A DNA stretch of 64,000 bases, taken from positions 248,001 through 312,000 of the forward strand of contig NZ_FNFH01000003.1 of NCBI RefSeq assembly GCF_900100355.1, given 5' to 3'. The translations under genes and the position numbers were made by a program. Below the pieces are notes generated by a model. It was not told the DNA's origin, did not search any database, and saw only the letters and a list, made by a program, of their open reading frames with translations. The stretch's first letter is position 1. Each line of letters begins with the position of its first letter. The DNA is from Microbulbifer yueqingensis. Its GTDB lineage: Bacteria; Pseudomonadota; Gammaproteobacteria; Pseudomonadales; Cellvibrionaceae. Below, piece by piece: positions 22,818-30,800 of this stretch.

Positions 22818-24113
22818 ATGACGCTACTGGAGCGGGAGGTATACCGGGAAAACCAGGCTGACCTGCTGTCGCGCTACCGGCGCGTACGACATGAGACAGA
22901 GCTGCTGGCAGACCCACTGTCGCCTGAAGACATGCAGCTGCAGTCCATGCCGGACGCCAGTCCCAGCAAGTGGCACCTGGCCCATACCAGCTGGTTCTTC
23001 GAGACCTTTATCCTGCGCAGCTCGCTACCCGGCTATCGGGTGTTTGACAGCGACTACCACGAACTCTTCAATTCCTATTACAACAGCCTGGGCACGCCGT
23101 TCAGCCGTCCGCACCGCGGGATGTTGTCCCGCCCCGATCTGGAGAGCGTTTTTGCTTACCGCCAGGCGGTGGATGGTGCGATGGATGAGCTGCTTGCCGA
23201 TCATCCGGTGGGAGATTCCCTGCAGTCACTGATTACCCTGGGGCTGAATCACGAGCAGCAGCACCAGGAGCTGCTGCTGACCGATATCAAGCATGCCTTT
23301 TCCATCAGCCCTCTCTTCCCCGCCTACTCGGAAACTGTGCAGGAACCAGAGGATGAGGATGTGCTGGCGCCTGCTGCGATGACGTGGCTCGACGTTGCCG
23401 GCGGCAACTATGCCATCGGGTCCGAGGGCGACCACTTCTTCTTTGACAATGAGAGCCCGGCGCACCGGCAACTGCTGCAGGATTTCCAGATCGCGTCGCG
23501 CCTGGTCACGAACCGCGAGTTCCTCGAGTTCATCGAGGATGGTGGCTACCGCGATCCGCGCCTGTGGCTCTCCGACGGATGGGCACTGGTGAAGAGCGGG
23601 CAGAGGGAGATGCCGCTGTACTGGCAGTGGCGGGATGGCCGGTGGATGCAGTTTACCCTCGGTGGGCTGCAGCCTCTGATCGAGGATGAGCCCGTGTGCC
23701 ACCTCAATTTTTACGAGGCCGATGCATTTGCTACCTGGGCGGGCAAGAGGCTCCCCACAGAATTTGAGTGGGAGGTTGCCGCGTGCCAGCTTCGCCAGCC
23801 CGACCAGCTTGCAAGAGCGAACCTGCTGGAGAAACGCCAGTTCCGTCCGCTCCCTGCCGTTTCGGGGCAGAACCAGTTCCTCGGTGACCTGTGGGAATGG
23901 ACCTCCAGCGCCTATCTCCCGTACCCGGGATTTCGCGCCAGCGCCGACGCTGTGGGGGAGTACAACGGCAAGTTCATGTGTAACCAGAAAGTTTTGCGCG
24001 GGGGTTCCTGCGTCACTCCAGCTGATCATATACGCATGACATACCGGAATTTCTTCTATCCTCATCAGGCATGGCAATTTACCGGTATCAGGCTGGCGGG
24101 AGATCCAGTATGA
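22818..24113 (+). CDS. egtB: Ergothioneine biosynthesis sulfoxide synthase EgtB
   Basis: EgtB is a nonheme-iron enzyme that joins hercynine to cysteine or gamma-glutamylcysteine with O2. The product is 431 residues from ATG 22818 (a GTG at 22806 would add four). The N-terminal DinB-like domain has the iron-ligand histidines in HLAHTSWFFE and NHEQQHQELL; the C-terminal FGE-sulfatase/lectin domain runs from about residue 185 with FEWEVAACQ, LWEWTSSAY, VLRGGSC and YRNFFYPHQAWQFTGIRLA. The stop overlaps the egtD start (ATGA). Which thiol it prefers cannot be read here; egtA, egtC and egtE are not in the window. Confidence 0.93.
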   Translation: MTLLEREVYRENQADLLSRYRRVRHETELLADPLSPEDMQLQSMPDASPSKWHLAHTSWFFETFILRSSLPGYRVFDSDYHELFNSYYNSLGTPFSRPHRGMLSRPDLESVFAYRQAVDGAMDELLADHPVGDSLQSLITLGLNHEQQHQELLLTDIKHAFSISPLFPAYSETVQEPEDEDVLAPAAMTWLDVAGGNYAIGSEGDHFFFDNESPAHRQLLQDFQIASRLVTNREFLEFIEDGGYRDPRLWLSDGWALVKSGQREMPLYWQWRDGRWMQFTLGGLQPLIEDEPVCHLNFYEADAFATWAGKRLPTEFEWEVAACQLRQPDQLARANLLEKRQFRPLPAVSGQNQFLGDLWEWTSSAYLPYPGFRASADAVGEYNGKFMCNQKVLRGGSCVTPADHIRMTYRNFFYPHQAWQFTGIRLAGDPV

Positions 24114-25078
24114 ACATGGCTGTTTCGCCAGTGAGCGACAAGGCTGACCAGGGCGAATTTTTGCGCGATGTTATCGCGGGACTGCGCCAGCCTCAGAAAA
24201 CGCTCCCGTGCAAGTACCTCTACGACGAAGCGGGTTCGAGGATTTTCGAAAAAATCTGCGAGCTTGAGGATTACTATCTTACACGCACGGAAGCGCAGAT
24301 TTTTTCCGATAACCTCGAGGAAATTGCCGCATCGATCGGGCCGGGAGCGGTTGTGATCGAGCCGGGGGCGGGCAACTGCGAAAAGGTCGAGCCGTTGCTG
24401 GAAGCCCTGGAGCGTCCGCAGGCGTATATCCCGATCGATATCTCTCCCGAGATACTGCTGGCAGCACGGGGGCGCATTCAGGCGCGCCTGCCACAGCTGG
24501 AAGTTGAAGCTCATGTGGCCGATTTTTCGCAGCCTGGCGCCTGGCGGGGGGCCGGCTGTAAATACACTGGTCGCCGGGTAATCTTCTTTCCCGGCTCCAC
24601 CATAGGTAATTTCGATCCCGGACAGGCCCAGCAGCTTCTGGAAGACTTTGCCTCCCAGTTGGGGCAGGGGGACGGGCTCCTCATCGGTACAGACCTTGTC
24701 AAGGACGCGGTGGTCCTCGAGCGAGCCTATAACGACAGTGAGCATATCACTGCCGAATTCAACAAAAACCTGCTGGTGCGCATCAACAACGAGCTTGAAG
24801 GTAACTTTGATCCGCAAATGTTTGCCCACCGCGCCTTCTATCACCCGCTGCGGCAGCGGGTGGAGATGCATCTGGTCAGCCTGAAGGCCCAGCGGGTGCG
24901 TATTTCCGGTGAGGAGTTCGGTTTTTCCGAGGGCGAGACAATCCATACGGAAAACAGCCACAAGTACTCCCTGCAGGGGTTCGCCAGCATGCTCGACTCT
25001 GCCGGCTTCAAGTCGCGCTGTAATTGGGTTGATGGGAAAGAGTTGTATGCGCTCCACTACGCAGAAATCCCTCGCTAG
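24110..25078 (+). CDS. egtD: L-histidine N-alpha-methyltransferase EgtD
   Basis: EgtD trimethylates histidine to hercynine with SAM, the first step of ergothioneine synthesis. The product is 322 residues with the family blocks PCKYLYDEAGSRIFEKIC, LEDYYLTRTE, VIEPGAGNCEKVEPLLEAL (SAM-binding), YIPIDISPEIL, FFPGSTIGNF and IHTENSHKYSLQGF. The ATG at 24110 has GGGAGA upstream and overlaps the egtB stop. The 3' end overlaps the next gene by 32 bases, so all three are likely one operon. Confidence 0.95.
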   Translation: MNMAVSPVSDKADQGEFLRDVIAGLRQPQKTLPCKYLYDEAGSRIFEKICELEDYYLTRTEAQIFSDNLEEIAASIGPGAVVIEPGAGNCEKVEPLLEALERPQAYIPIDISPEILLAARGRIQARLPQLEVEAHVADFSQPGAWRGAGCKYTGRRVIFFPGSTIGNFDPGQAQQLLEDFASQLGQGDGLLIGTDLVKDAVVLERAYNDSEHITAEFNKNLLVRINNELEGNFDPQMFAHRAFYHPLRQRVEMHLVSLKAQRVRISGEEFGFSEGETIHTENSHKYSLQGFASMLDSAGFKSRCNWVDGKELYALHYAEIPR

Positions 25079-25667
25079 CCGGGTCTTGCGCCTGGTGGTA
25101 CTGCTTGCCAGTGCCATATTGAGTTCGGCTTCGCTCGCCGACAGAAGCCCTTCATCGACTGCAGCGCAGGGCACCCACGTGGAAGGCAAGGGCGCGGATG
25201 GCATAGCGGCCGCTCCTGCCAGTGAGGACGCCTCTCTTACTGAAATGCTATCGGTATCAGTGTACAAGCACCGGTTCTGTCGCTGTTGCGGCAAGTGGGT
25301 TGACCACCTCGAGAGCAGGGGACTGCAGGTACCGGTTATTAATTCCAGCAATGAAGAGCTGAGTGTACTGAAGGGAGAGTGGCGGATTCCCAATGGCATG
25401 CAGGGCTGCCACACCGGTGTCGTACAGGATAAGTATGTATTTGAAGGTCATGTTCCCGCCCGCCTCATCCGCCAATTCCTCTCCAGTCCTCCGCCGGACA
25501 GCCTGGGGCTCATGGTGCCCGGGATGCCGGAAGGCAGCCCGGGGATGTACGGGGGAGGGGGCTTCAAGCCTTACATCGTCTATCTGCTGATGCGCAATGG
25601 TGACTACCGTTTCTATGCCCGTATCGAGGAACCAGAGAGTGCAACCGGATCCGTCGGAGAAGACTAG
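25047..25667 (+). CDS. Secreted DUF411 (CopG-like metal-binding) protein
   Basis: This 206-residue exported protein has a DUF411 domain. A signal peptide covers about 1-31 (cleavage near SLADR), a polar linker of about 40 residues follows, then the DUF411 core with KHRFCRCCGKWVDHL (family CxCC metal-binding motif), a further Cys in QGCHTGVV, FEGHVPA and GLMVPGMPEGSPGM. Related proteins occur in copper or metal resistance clusters. ATG 25047 lies inside egtD after GGGAAAGAG. The tie to ergothioneine synthesis is positional only; a role in copper or thiol homeostasis is an inference. Confidence 0.8.
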   Translation: MRSTTQKSLASRVLRLVVLLASAILSSASLADRSPSSTAAQGTHVEGKGADGIAAAPASEDASLTEMLSVSVYKHRFCRCCGKWVDHLESRGLQVPVINSSNEELSVLKGEWRIPNGMQGCHTGVVQDKYVFEGHVPARLIRQFLSSPPPDSLGLMVPGMPEGSPGMYGGGGFKPYIVYLLMRNGDYRFYARIEEPESATGSVGED

Positions 25668-25728
25668 GGGCTGGGTTTCGGATGCCCGCCGCGGTAAGGT
25701 GTCGCGCCTGTTATCCGGATAGCTATGC

Positions 25729-26703
25729 ATGACTGAGAAGTTCCGCCCGGCCAGGGGCCTGGGCAATTGTCACCTCCAGACCGTTTTCCCCCGTTTCCAC
25801 CGCCCAAGGCCCTGGGTGCGTACACACAGCCGCTGGTTTCACACGCCCGATGGCGACGTGATTGCCCTACATATGCCACATCGATTGCGGGATGATCCGC
25901 AACGGCCGCTGGTGCTGGTGCTTCACGGCCTCGAGGGTTCGGTAAACTCTCCCTATGCCCAGGGAATCATGGAAGCCCTCCAGGCAAATGGCTTCCAGGT
26001 GGCCGTCATGCATTTTCGCGGGTGCGGTGGTATCCCCAACAAGCTGCCCCGCGCGTACCACAGTGGTGACAGCGACGATCCCCGCTGGCTGGCCGGCGAA
26101 CTGCGGAAAGAGTTCCCCCGCACTCCGCTGATGGCCGTCGGCTACTCGCTGGGGGGTAACGTACTCCTGAAGTGGCTGGGCGAGGACGGGGAGGGGAGCC
26201 CCCTTGCCGCGGCAGTGTCGATATCAGCCCCGCTGGATCTCCATGCCTGCAGCCGGCGTATCAACAGCGGTCTGTCCCGCGTCTATCAGCGGCACCTCCT
26301 GAAGAGTCTCCGGGAGAGCCTGCTCCGAAAGAGTACTGACAAGGAGCTGGCCAGCCACCTGCCCGATTTAGGCGACAGGCGCCTGTTTAGTAACTTCCGC
26401 GTTTTTGACCATATGTTTACCGCGCCACTTCACGGCTACCGGGATGTGGAGGACTACTACACCCGGGCATCGAGCAAGCCGCTGCTGGGCGCTATCAGGC
26501 GCCCCACGCTGATCATTCACGCTATCGATGACCCGTTTATCTGTCCCTCTGCCGTACCTGCCCCCAGCGAGTGCAGTAATTGTGTCGAACTGGATATCTC
26601 GCGACAGGGGGGGCATGTCGGTTTCGTGAGCGGTAGCCTGTGGCGACCGGAATACTGGCTGGAGACGCGTATACCGGAGTTTCTTGCCCGTGCCCGGAGC
26701 TGA
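25729..26703 (+). CDS. yheT: YheT-family alpha/beta hydrolase
   Basis: This AB-hydrolase-4 family protein of 324 residues is probably a carboxylesterase; the physiological substrate of YheT is not established. The oxyanion block VLVLHGLEGS is at 63-71, the nucleophile elbow GYSLGGN puts Ser at 140, and the catalytic His is in RQGGHVGFVSG near the C-terminus; the Asp is likely in IDDPFICP. The N-terminal GLGNCHLQTVFPRF is the YheT signature. The ATG at 25729 follows the DUF411 stop by 61 bp. Confidence 0.9.
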   Translation: MTEKFRPARGLGNCHLQTVFPRFHRPRPWVRTHSRWFHTPDGDVIALHMPHRLRDDPQRPLVLVLHGLEGSVNSPYAQGIMEALQANGFQVAVMHFRGCGGIPNKLPRAYHSGDSDDPRWLAGELRKEFPRTPLMAVGYSLGGNVLLKWLGEDGEGSPLAAAVSISAPLDLHACSRRINSGLSRVYQRHLLKSLRESLLRKSTDKELASHLPDLGDRRLFSNFRVFDHMFTAPLHGYRDVEDYYTRASSKPLLGAIRRPTLIIHAIDDPFICPSAVPAPSECSNCVELDISRQGGHVGFVSGSLWRPEYWLETRIPEFLARARS

Positions 26704-27033
26704 ATCCCGGTTTACCTCCCGCGTTTGACCTCTCCGCTAAGCATGGCGCGGCTGAGCTGGCCTGGCGACAGCGAGGTCAACGTACCCATGACGGCCAACT
26801 GGCTGATCAACAGGAGCGCAAGCATCCGGTTGAATTGCCGGTGCTGTCGTGGGAGGAGCAGTAGAGCAGCCGTGAATTTAAATCGAGTGACTTCCAGTGC
26901 GCGAACTGGCTGCCACAGGTATTGAGCGCTATTTAGCCATAACCATAATTTAACATAATCTATATTATGCGAACTAGGTATTGGCTATGCGGGAAGCCAG
27001 TGTGCTCCAGGTGCGCACAGCTCTGCCGCGTGT
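26704..27033. other. Intergenic region downstream of yheT
   Basis: 330 bp without a convincing gene. The first 200 bp are GC-rich and carry short open frames lacking ribosome sites or recognisable motifs; a decayed gene cannot be excluded. From about 26930 the sequence turns A+T-rich and includes a perfect 16-bp palindrome at 26954-26969. It ends at the stop of the small RHH-like gene. Confidence 0.4.
26954..26969. repeat. AT-rich palindrome CATAAT-N4-ATTATG
   Basis: A perfect inverted repeat with 6-bp arms around CTAT. Its CATAA and TTATG ends match those of the 14-bp repeats upstream of the small RHH-like gene, but the centre is two bases longer. It may be another binding site for the same protein. 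Confidence 0.5.
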
Positions 27034-27300
27034 TCACGCCTCTTCAATGTCCATCTGTCCCTCCAGGCCCTGAACGCGTCGAATGAGCGACGGCTTAACG
27101 ATGCGATGCAGGCAGTGATCGCGCACGATCGCCGTGAGCCCCTTGGTGGCGTGTAATGTAGAAATGTATTCCCTGACCCATCTGCGCGCGTCGGCTTCTG
27201 ACGCAAAGTCGGCAGAAACCAGCCTCCACAAGAACTCGTCCAGGCTGATGGAGACTCGGGTGAAGTCTGCATTCCTGCCGTCGATGATCACTGATGCCAT
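27034..27300 (-). CDS. Small putative ribbon-helix-helix regulator
   Basis: An 88-residue protein of unrecognised family. Residues 13-47 (TRVSISLDEFLWRLV, then SEADARRWVREYI) look like a strand, helix, helix unit of the ribbon-helix-helix DNA-binding fold; the rest has a basic helix (IVRDHCLHRIVKPSLIRRV) and an acidic end. The ATG at 27298-27300 is chosen because GGAAGGGG precedes it; an upstream ATG at 27313-27315 falls inside an operator-like repeat. Four near-identical 14-bp palindromes plus one degenerate copy lie directly in front of the gene. That is the pattern of an autoregulated RHH protein, but both fold and regulation are inferences. Confidence 0.65.
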   Translation of the reverse strand: MASVIIDGRNADFTRVSISLDEFLWRLVSADFASEADARRWVREYISTLHATKGLTAIVRDHCLHRIVKPSLIRRVQGLEGQMDIEEA

Positions 27301-27312
27301 GCCAACCCCTTC

Positions 27313-27440
27313 CATAAATAATTATGTCGCTCGCGTGCGGCAACTGCCTGGAGTATACATAAATAATTATGCACCACACTCATAGATGATTAGGTTTTCG
27401 GGACATAAATAATTATGCCGCAGACACATAAATAATTATG
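27313..27440. repeat. Array of 14-bp imperfect palindromes with 23-bp phasing
   Basis: CATAAATAATTATG occurs at 27313-27326, 27358-27371, 27404-27417 and 27427-27440, all identical. A degenerate copy, CATAGATGATTAGG, is at 27381-27394. Starts at 27358, 27381, 27404 and 27427 are exactly 23 bp apart, and the first copy is 45 bp away, about two such steps. Each unit is palindromic except for one central pair. The array sits between the RHH-like gene and a divergent gene at 27571, as expected of cooperative operator sites. Confidence 0.85.
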
Positions 27441-27570
27441 CTGCCAGAATCAATGATTGGAGCGGGGGCTCGCGGCCCAGCGAGATTCTGGCCCCCAATC
27501 CAACCGCCGTATTGGCGCTCGGGCCCTGGGTCGGCCAAGCTGCAGCGTAATCAGAAGCCCGGGAAAAGCC

Positions 27571-28065
27571 ATGAAGGCCCCTACGTTCTACCGGTTGGTC
27601 GCAGTGTGCGCGTGCAGCATCTTGCCCTTCGCACCTGCACTTGGCGCGGATCGACCAGAGTTGGCCGATTTCGCCCGGGGTTTTATGGAGGATTTTTCTG
27701 ATCCCGGCAAACAACCCGACGAAGTGGCCAGGGAGTATTTTGCGTCGGCGCCCATCTTCTTCGTCGGAGAAATGCCGGGTCTCAGTGAGAGCCCCGATAT
27801 TGCGCCGCTCATGCTGAGGCTCTTTCGGGAGCAGTTCCACGTTCTGTCGCAGCCTTTTTCAAGCTACGAAATTGAAACATTGGCCATGGGCGACGATGGC
27901 AGTGCCGCCATGCTGGTGGCATTCCGGCGCGATCCTGGCACCAAGCCCGGGACGGGAATTTTTTGCAATATCTTCTCGCTGGCCAGGCTGGGAGGCCGCT
28001 GGAAGATCATCGGCTGGTCGCTGTTTGCGATGGGTAATGCACAGGACTGCTCTCACAGCCATTGA
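27571..28065 (+). CDS. Secreted NTF2-like/SnoaL-like hypothetical protein
   Basis: A 164-residue exported protein. A signal peptide covers about 1-24 (cleavage after ALGA). The mature part (DFARGFMEDFSDPGKQP, then IETLAMGDDGSAAMLVAF and GGRWKIIGWSLFAMG) resembles the cone-shaped NTF2/SnoaL fold. No catalytic residues are recognisable. The ATG at 27571 is selected because it gives a clean signal peptide. The reductase gene follows after 46 bp, so the two are probably an operon under the palindrome array upstream. Confidence 0.65.
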   Translation: MKAPTFYRLVAVCACSILPFAPALGADRPELADFARGFMEDFSDPGKQPDEVAREYFASAPIFFVGEMPGLSESPDIAPLMLRLFREQFHVLSQPFSSYEIETLAMGDDGSAAMLVAFRRDPGTKPGTGIFCNIFSLARLGGRWKIIGWSLFAMGNAQDCSHSH

Positions 28066-28111
28066 ACCGCCCTTCCCTGCGATCACACCGCCATTACGGA
28101 GAAAGACAAGG

Positions 28112-29125
28112 ATGAAAGCGTTTGTCGTACCCAAGCCCGGTGGCCTCGACCGGCTCGAGGTCCGTGACCTTCCCGATCCCGGCGACCCCGGGCCCGGCCA
28201 GGTCAGGGTTGCCCTGCATGCCACCTCCCTGAACTTCCATGACTACCTGATCGCATCCGGGCAGCTGCCCACGGAGGACGGGCGGGTCCTGATGTCCGAC
28301 GGCGCGGGTGTGATCGAGGCGGTAGGTGAAGGTGTGACCGAGTTTGAGATAGGTGACCACGTTGTCTCTTGTTTCTTTCCGCAGTGGCCCGATGGCGCGC
28401 CCCGGAGTCCGGTGGGCAGTTTTGGCGATACACCGGGGGATGGAACAGACGGATTTGCCCTCTCTCACGCGGTGCGGGCTGCAGCAGCCTTCACTCATGC
28501 TCCCCATGGGTGGAGTCATTCGGAGGCTGCCACCGTTACCACTTCCGGGCTAACGGCCTGGCGTGCCCTGGTGGGCGACGGCAGGCTCAAGGCCGGGGAT
28601 ACTGTGCTTACCCTGGGCACCGGTGGCGTATCGATTACCGCCCTGCAAATCGCCAAAGCCATGGGAGCCTCGGTGATCATCACCTCCTCTTCCGACGAAA
28701 AGCTGGAGCGTGCCCGCAAGCTGGGCGCTGACCATACGATCAATTACGAGGAGGAGGAAAACTGGGGTGAGAAGGTCCATAAGCTAACCGGTGGCTGCGG
28801 GGTCGACCACGTAATCGAGGTTGGGGGTCCCGGTACACTGGCGCAATCGATCGAGGCCGTGCGTGTGGGCGGGCATATTGCCCTGATCGGCGTATTGACC
28901 GGGACCAAGGGAGAGGTCCCCACGGCGGCCCTGATGGGCAAGCATGTACGGTTACAGGGGCTGGTGGTGGGAAGCCGGCGACAGCAGCAGGATTATGTGG
29001 CTGCCCTGGAGGAGACGGGCATTCGCCCGGTCGTCGACCGGACTTTCCCGTTGGAGGAACTTGCCGATGCCTTCAGGTTCGAGGAGAGCGGCAGCCATTT
29101 CGGCAAGATCTGCGTTGAATGGTGA
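28112..29125 (+). CDS. Zinc-independent medium-chain dehydrogenase/quinone oxidoreductase
   Basis: This 337-residue MDR-superfamily NAD(P)-dependent oxidoreductase is cytosolic. The GroES-like domain includes ATSLNFHDYLIASGQLP and MSDGAGVIEAVGEGV; the nucleotide-binding LGTGGVSITALQIAKAMGA is near residue 170. The catalytic-zinc cysteine is replaced (SLNFHDY) and the four structural-zinc cysteines are missing, so it belongs with the quinone-reductase-like branch. The ATG at 28112 follows GGAGAAAGACAAGG. The substrate is unknown. Confidence 0.85.
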   Translation: MKAFVVPKPGGLDRLEVRDLPDPGDPGPGQVRVALHATSLNFHDYLIASGQLPTEDGRVLMSDGAGVIEAVGEGVTEFEIGDHVVSCFFPQWPDGAPRSPVGSFGDTPGDGTDGFALSHAVRAAAAFTHAPHGWSHSEAATVTTSGLTAWRALVGDGRLKAGDTVLTLGTGGVSITALQIAKAMGASVIITSSSDEKLERARKLGADHTINYEEEENWGEKVHKLTGGCGVDHVIEVGGPGTLAQSIEAVRVGGHIALIGVLTGTKGEVPTAALMGKHVRLQGLVVGSRRQQQDYVAALEETGIRPVVDRTFPLEELADAFRFEESGSHFGKICVEW

Positions 29126-29221
29126 TTGACGGGCAGATCGAGCCGGGAGCCCGGTCAGTGCGGCTGTTGGCGCTTACGGGGCTCCCAGTGGGCCCGCAGT
29201 CCGGGCCTGAGGCTGGGTAAC

Positions 29222-29235
29222 TTGATTTAGATCAA
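29222..29235. promoter_or_regulatory. FNR/ANR box upstream of trhP
   Basis: TTGATTTAGATCAA is a perfect match to the FNR/ANR consensus TTGAT-N4-ATCAA. It lies 67 bp before the trhP start codon, a usual distance for activation around -41 or for overlap with the promoter. It suggests oxygen-responsive expression of trhP. Confidence 0.8.
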
Positions 29236-29301
29236 CCAGGCGGCGGCGCCAGCGGGGACAATTGCGCGCCTGCACGAACTGTCTGACTGTGGTATCTGCC
29301 C

Positions 29302-30624
29302 ATGACTCCCGAACTCCTGTCCCCCGCCGGCACCCTCAAGAGCATGCGCTACGCCTTCGCCTACGGGGCTGACGCCGTGTATGCGGGCCAGCCCCGCTAC
29401 AGCCTGCGCGTGCGCAACAATGAGTTCAATAAGCTGGACAACCTGGCGGCGGCGATCGAGGAGGCCCATGGCCAGGGCAAGCAGTTCTACCTGGCCAGTA
29501 ACATCGCCCCCCACAACGACAAGGTGCGCAGCTACCTCAGGGACCTGGAGCCGGTGATCGACATGGCCCCCGATGCGCTGATCATGTCGGACCCGGGCCT
29601 GATCATGCTCGTGCGCGAGCGCTGGCCGGAGCAGGAAGTGCACCTGTCTGTACAGGCAAACGCGGTCAATTGGGCCAGCGTGCGTTTCTGGGCGCGCCAG
29701 GGTATCAGCCGGGTAATCCTGTCCCGCGAACTCTCCATCGATGAGATCGAGGAGATCCGCCAGCAGTGTCCGGAGGTCGAGCTCGAGGTGTTCGTGCACG
29801 GCGCCCTGTGCATTGCTTACTCGGGCCGTTGCCTGCTCTCCGGCTACATGACCCATCGCGACTCCAACCAGGGCGCCTGCACCAATTCGTGCCGGTGGCA
29901 ATACAACGCACACCCGGCACGGGAGAACGATGTAGGAGACCTGATTGCGACGGATGGGCCGACTCAGGTCTTCGACCCGTCTGCGCGCAGCGTGGAGCCC
30001 GTGTTGCTGCAGGAGCGCAGTCGCCCCGGTCACTACATGCCGGCCTACGAGGACGAGCACGGCACCTACATCATGAACTCCAGGGACCTCCGTGCGGTAC
30101 AGCACGTGGATCGGCTGGTGAAGATGGGTATTCATTCACTGAAGATCGAGGGGCGCACCAAGAGCCACTATTATGTGGCCCGTACCGCCCAGGTCTACCG
30201 CCGGGCCATTGATGACGCCATCGCGGGCCGGGGCTTTGACATGGGGTTGATGGATGAGCTGGAGCACCTGGCTAATCGCGGTTACACCGAAGGCTTCTAT
30301 AGGCGTCACCTGCCGAGTGAATTCCAGAACTATGAACAGGGCAACTCGAGTAACAGTGGGCAACAGTTTGTCGCCGAGGTGCGCGAATGCGAAGGTGAGT
30401 GGCTCACGCTGGAGGTTAAAAATCGCTTTGAGCTTGGGGACCGGCTCGAATTGATTACCCCCCGGGGCAATCAGGAACTGCGCCTGGAGGCGCTGGAGGA
30501 TCTCCGGGGCAACGGCCTGGAAGCTGCACCCGGCTCGGGTCATGTCGTGCGGATCCCCAGGCCGGGCGACGTCGAACTCCCCGCGGATGGCGGCTACGCG
30601 ATGCTGATGCGCCACCTTGGTTGA
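29302..30624 (+). CDS. trhP: U32 peptidase-family tRNA hydroxylation protein TrhP (YegQ)
   Basis: TrhP, with TrhO as the oxygen-dependent alternative, makes 5-hydroxyuridine at tRNA position 34, using prephenate. The product is 440 residues. The N-terminal ELLSPAGTLKSMRYAFAYGADAVY is the U32 signature; the Fe-S cysteines are in HGALCIAYSGRCLLS and GACTNSCRWQY; EGRTKSHYYVARTAQVYR is also typical. The gene is alone behind an FNR box, which fits the O2-independent role. The older label collagenase-like protease is not supported for this branch. Confidence 0.9.
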   Translation: MTPELLSPAGTLKSMRYAFAYGADAVYAGQPRYSLRVRNNEFNKLDNLAAAIEEAHGQGKQFYLASNIAPHNDKVRSYLRDLEPVIDMAPDALIMSDPGLIMLVRERWPEQEVHLSVQANAVNWASVRFWARQGISRVILSRELSIDEIEEIRQQCPEVELEVFVHGALCIAYSGRCLLSGYMTHRDSNQGACTNSCRWQYNAHPARENDVGDLIATDGPTQVFDPSARSVEPVLLQERSRPGHYMPAYEDEHGTYIMNSRDLRAVQHVDRLVKMGIHSLKIEGRTKSHYYVARTAQVYRRAIDDAIAGRGFDMGLMDELEHLANRGYTEGFYRRHLPSEFQNYEQGNSSNSGQQFVAEVRECEGEWLTLEVKNRFELGDRLELITPRGNQELRLEALEDLRGNGLEAAPGSGHVVRIPRPGDVELPADGGYAMLMRHLG

Positions 30625-30660
30625 TTCTGCCACTCTGGTTAGTTCTGCCATGTTGGTTGA
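30619..30660. repeat. Imperfect 18-bp tandem repeat
   Basis: Units GGTTGATTCTGCCACTCT and GGTTAGTTCTGCCATGTT are in tandem, followed by the partial unit GGTTGACTG. It starts at the last codons of trhP and runs into the intergenic region. Confidence 0.6.
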
Positions 30661-30800
30661 CTGGGCCGCCGCTCCCCGTACGGGCGCCCTCCCCTGACCA
30701 GTTTCCCTGGTGGGCCGGGCTATAATGAGGCCGGATCGCTTGCACTTCCCTCAGGACTCGCGACAGACCCGAAAAGGCAACGGCTAACCCGAGGTGCTGG

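Noticed and set aside
26640-26925. Short open frames after yheT as a gene or pseudogene
   Set aside because: No motif, no ribosome site, and different frames are about equally open; treated as intergenic.
29302-30624. Collagenase-like protease annotation for the U32 protein
   Set aside because: The Cys pattern and length fit the YegQ/TrhP tRNA-modification branch, for which protease activity is not supported.
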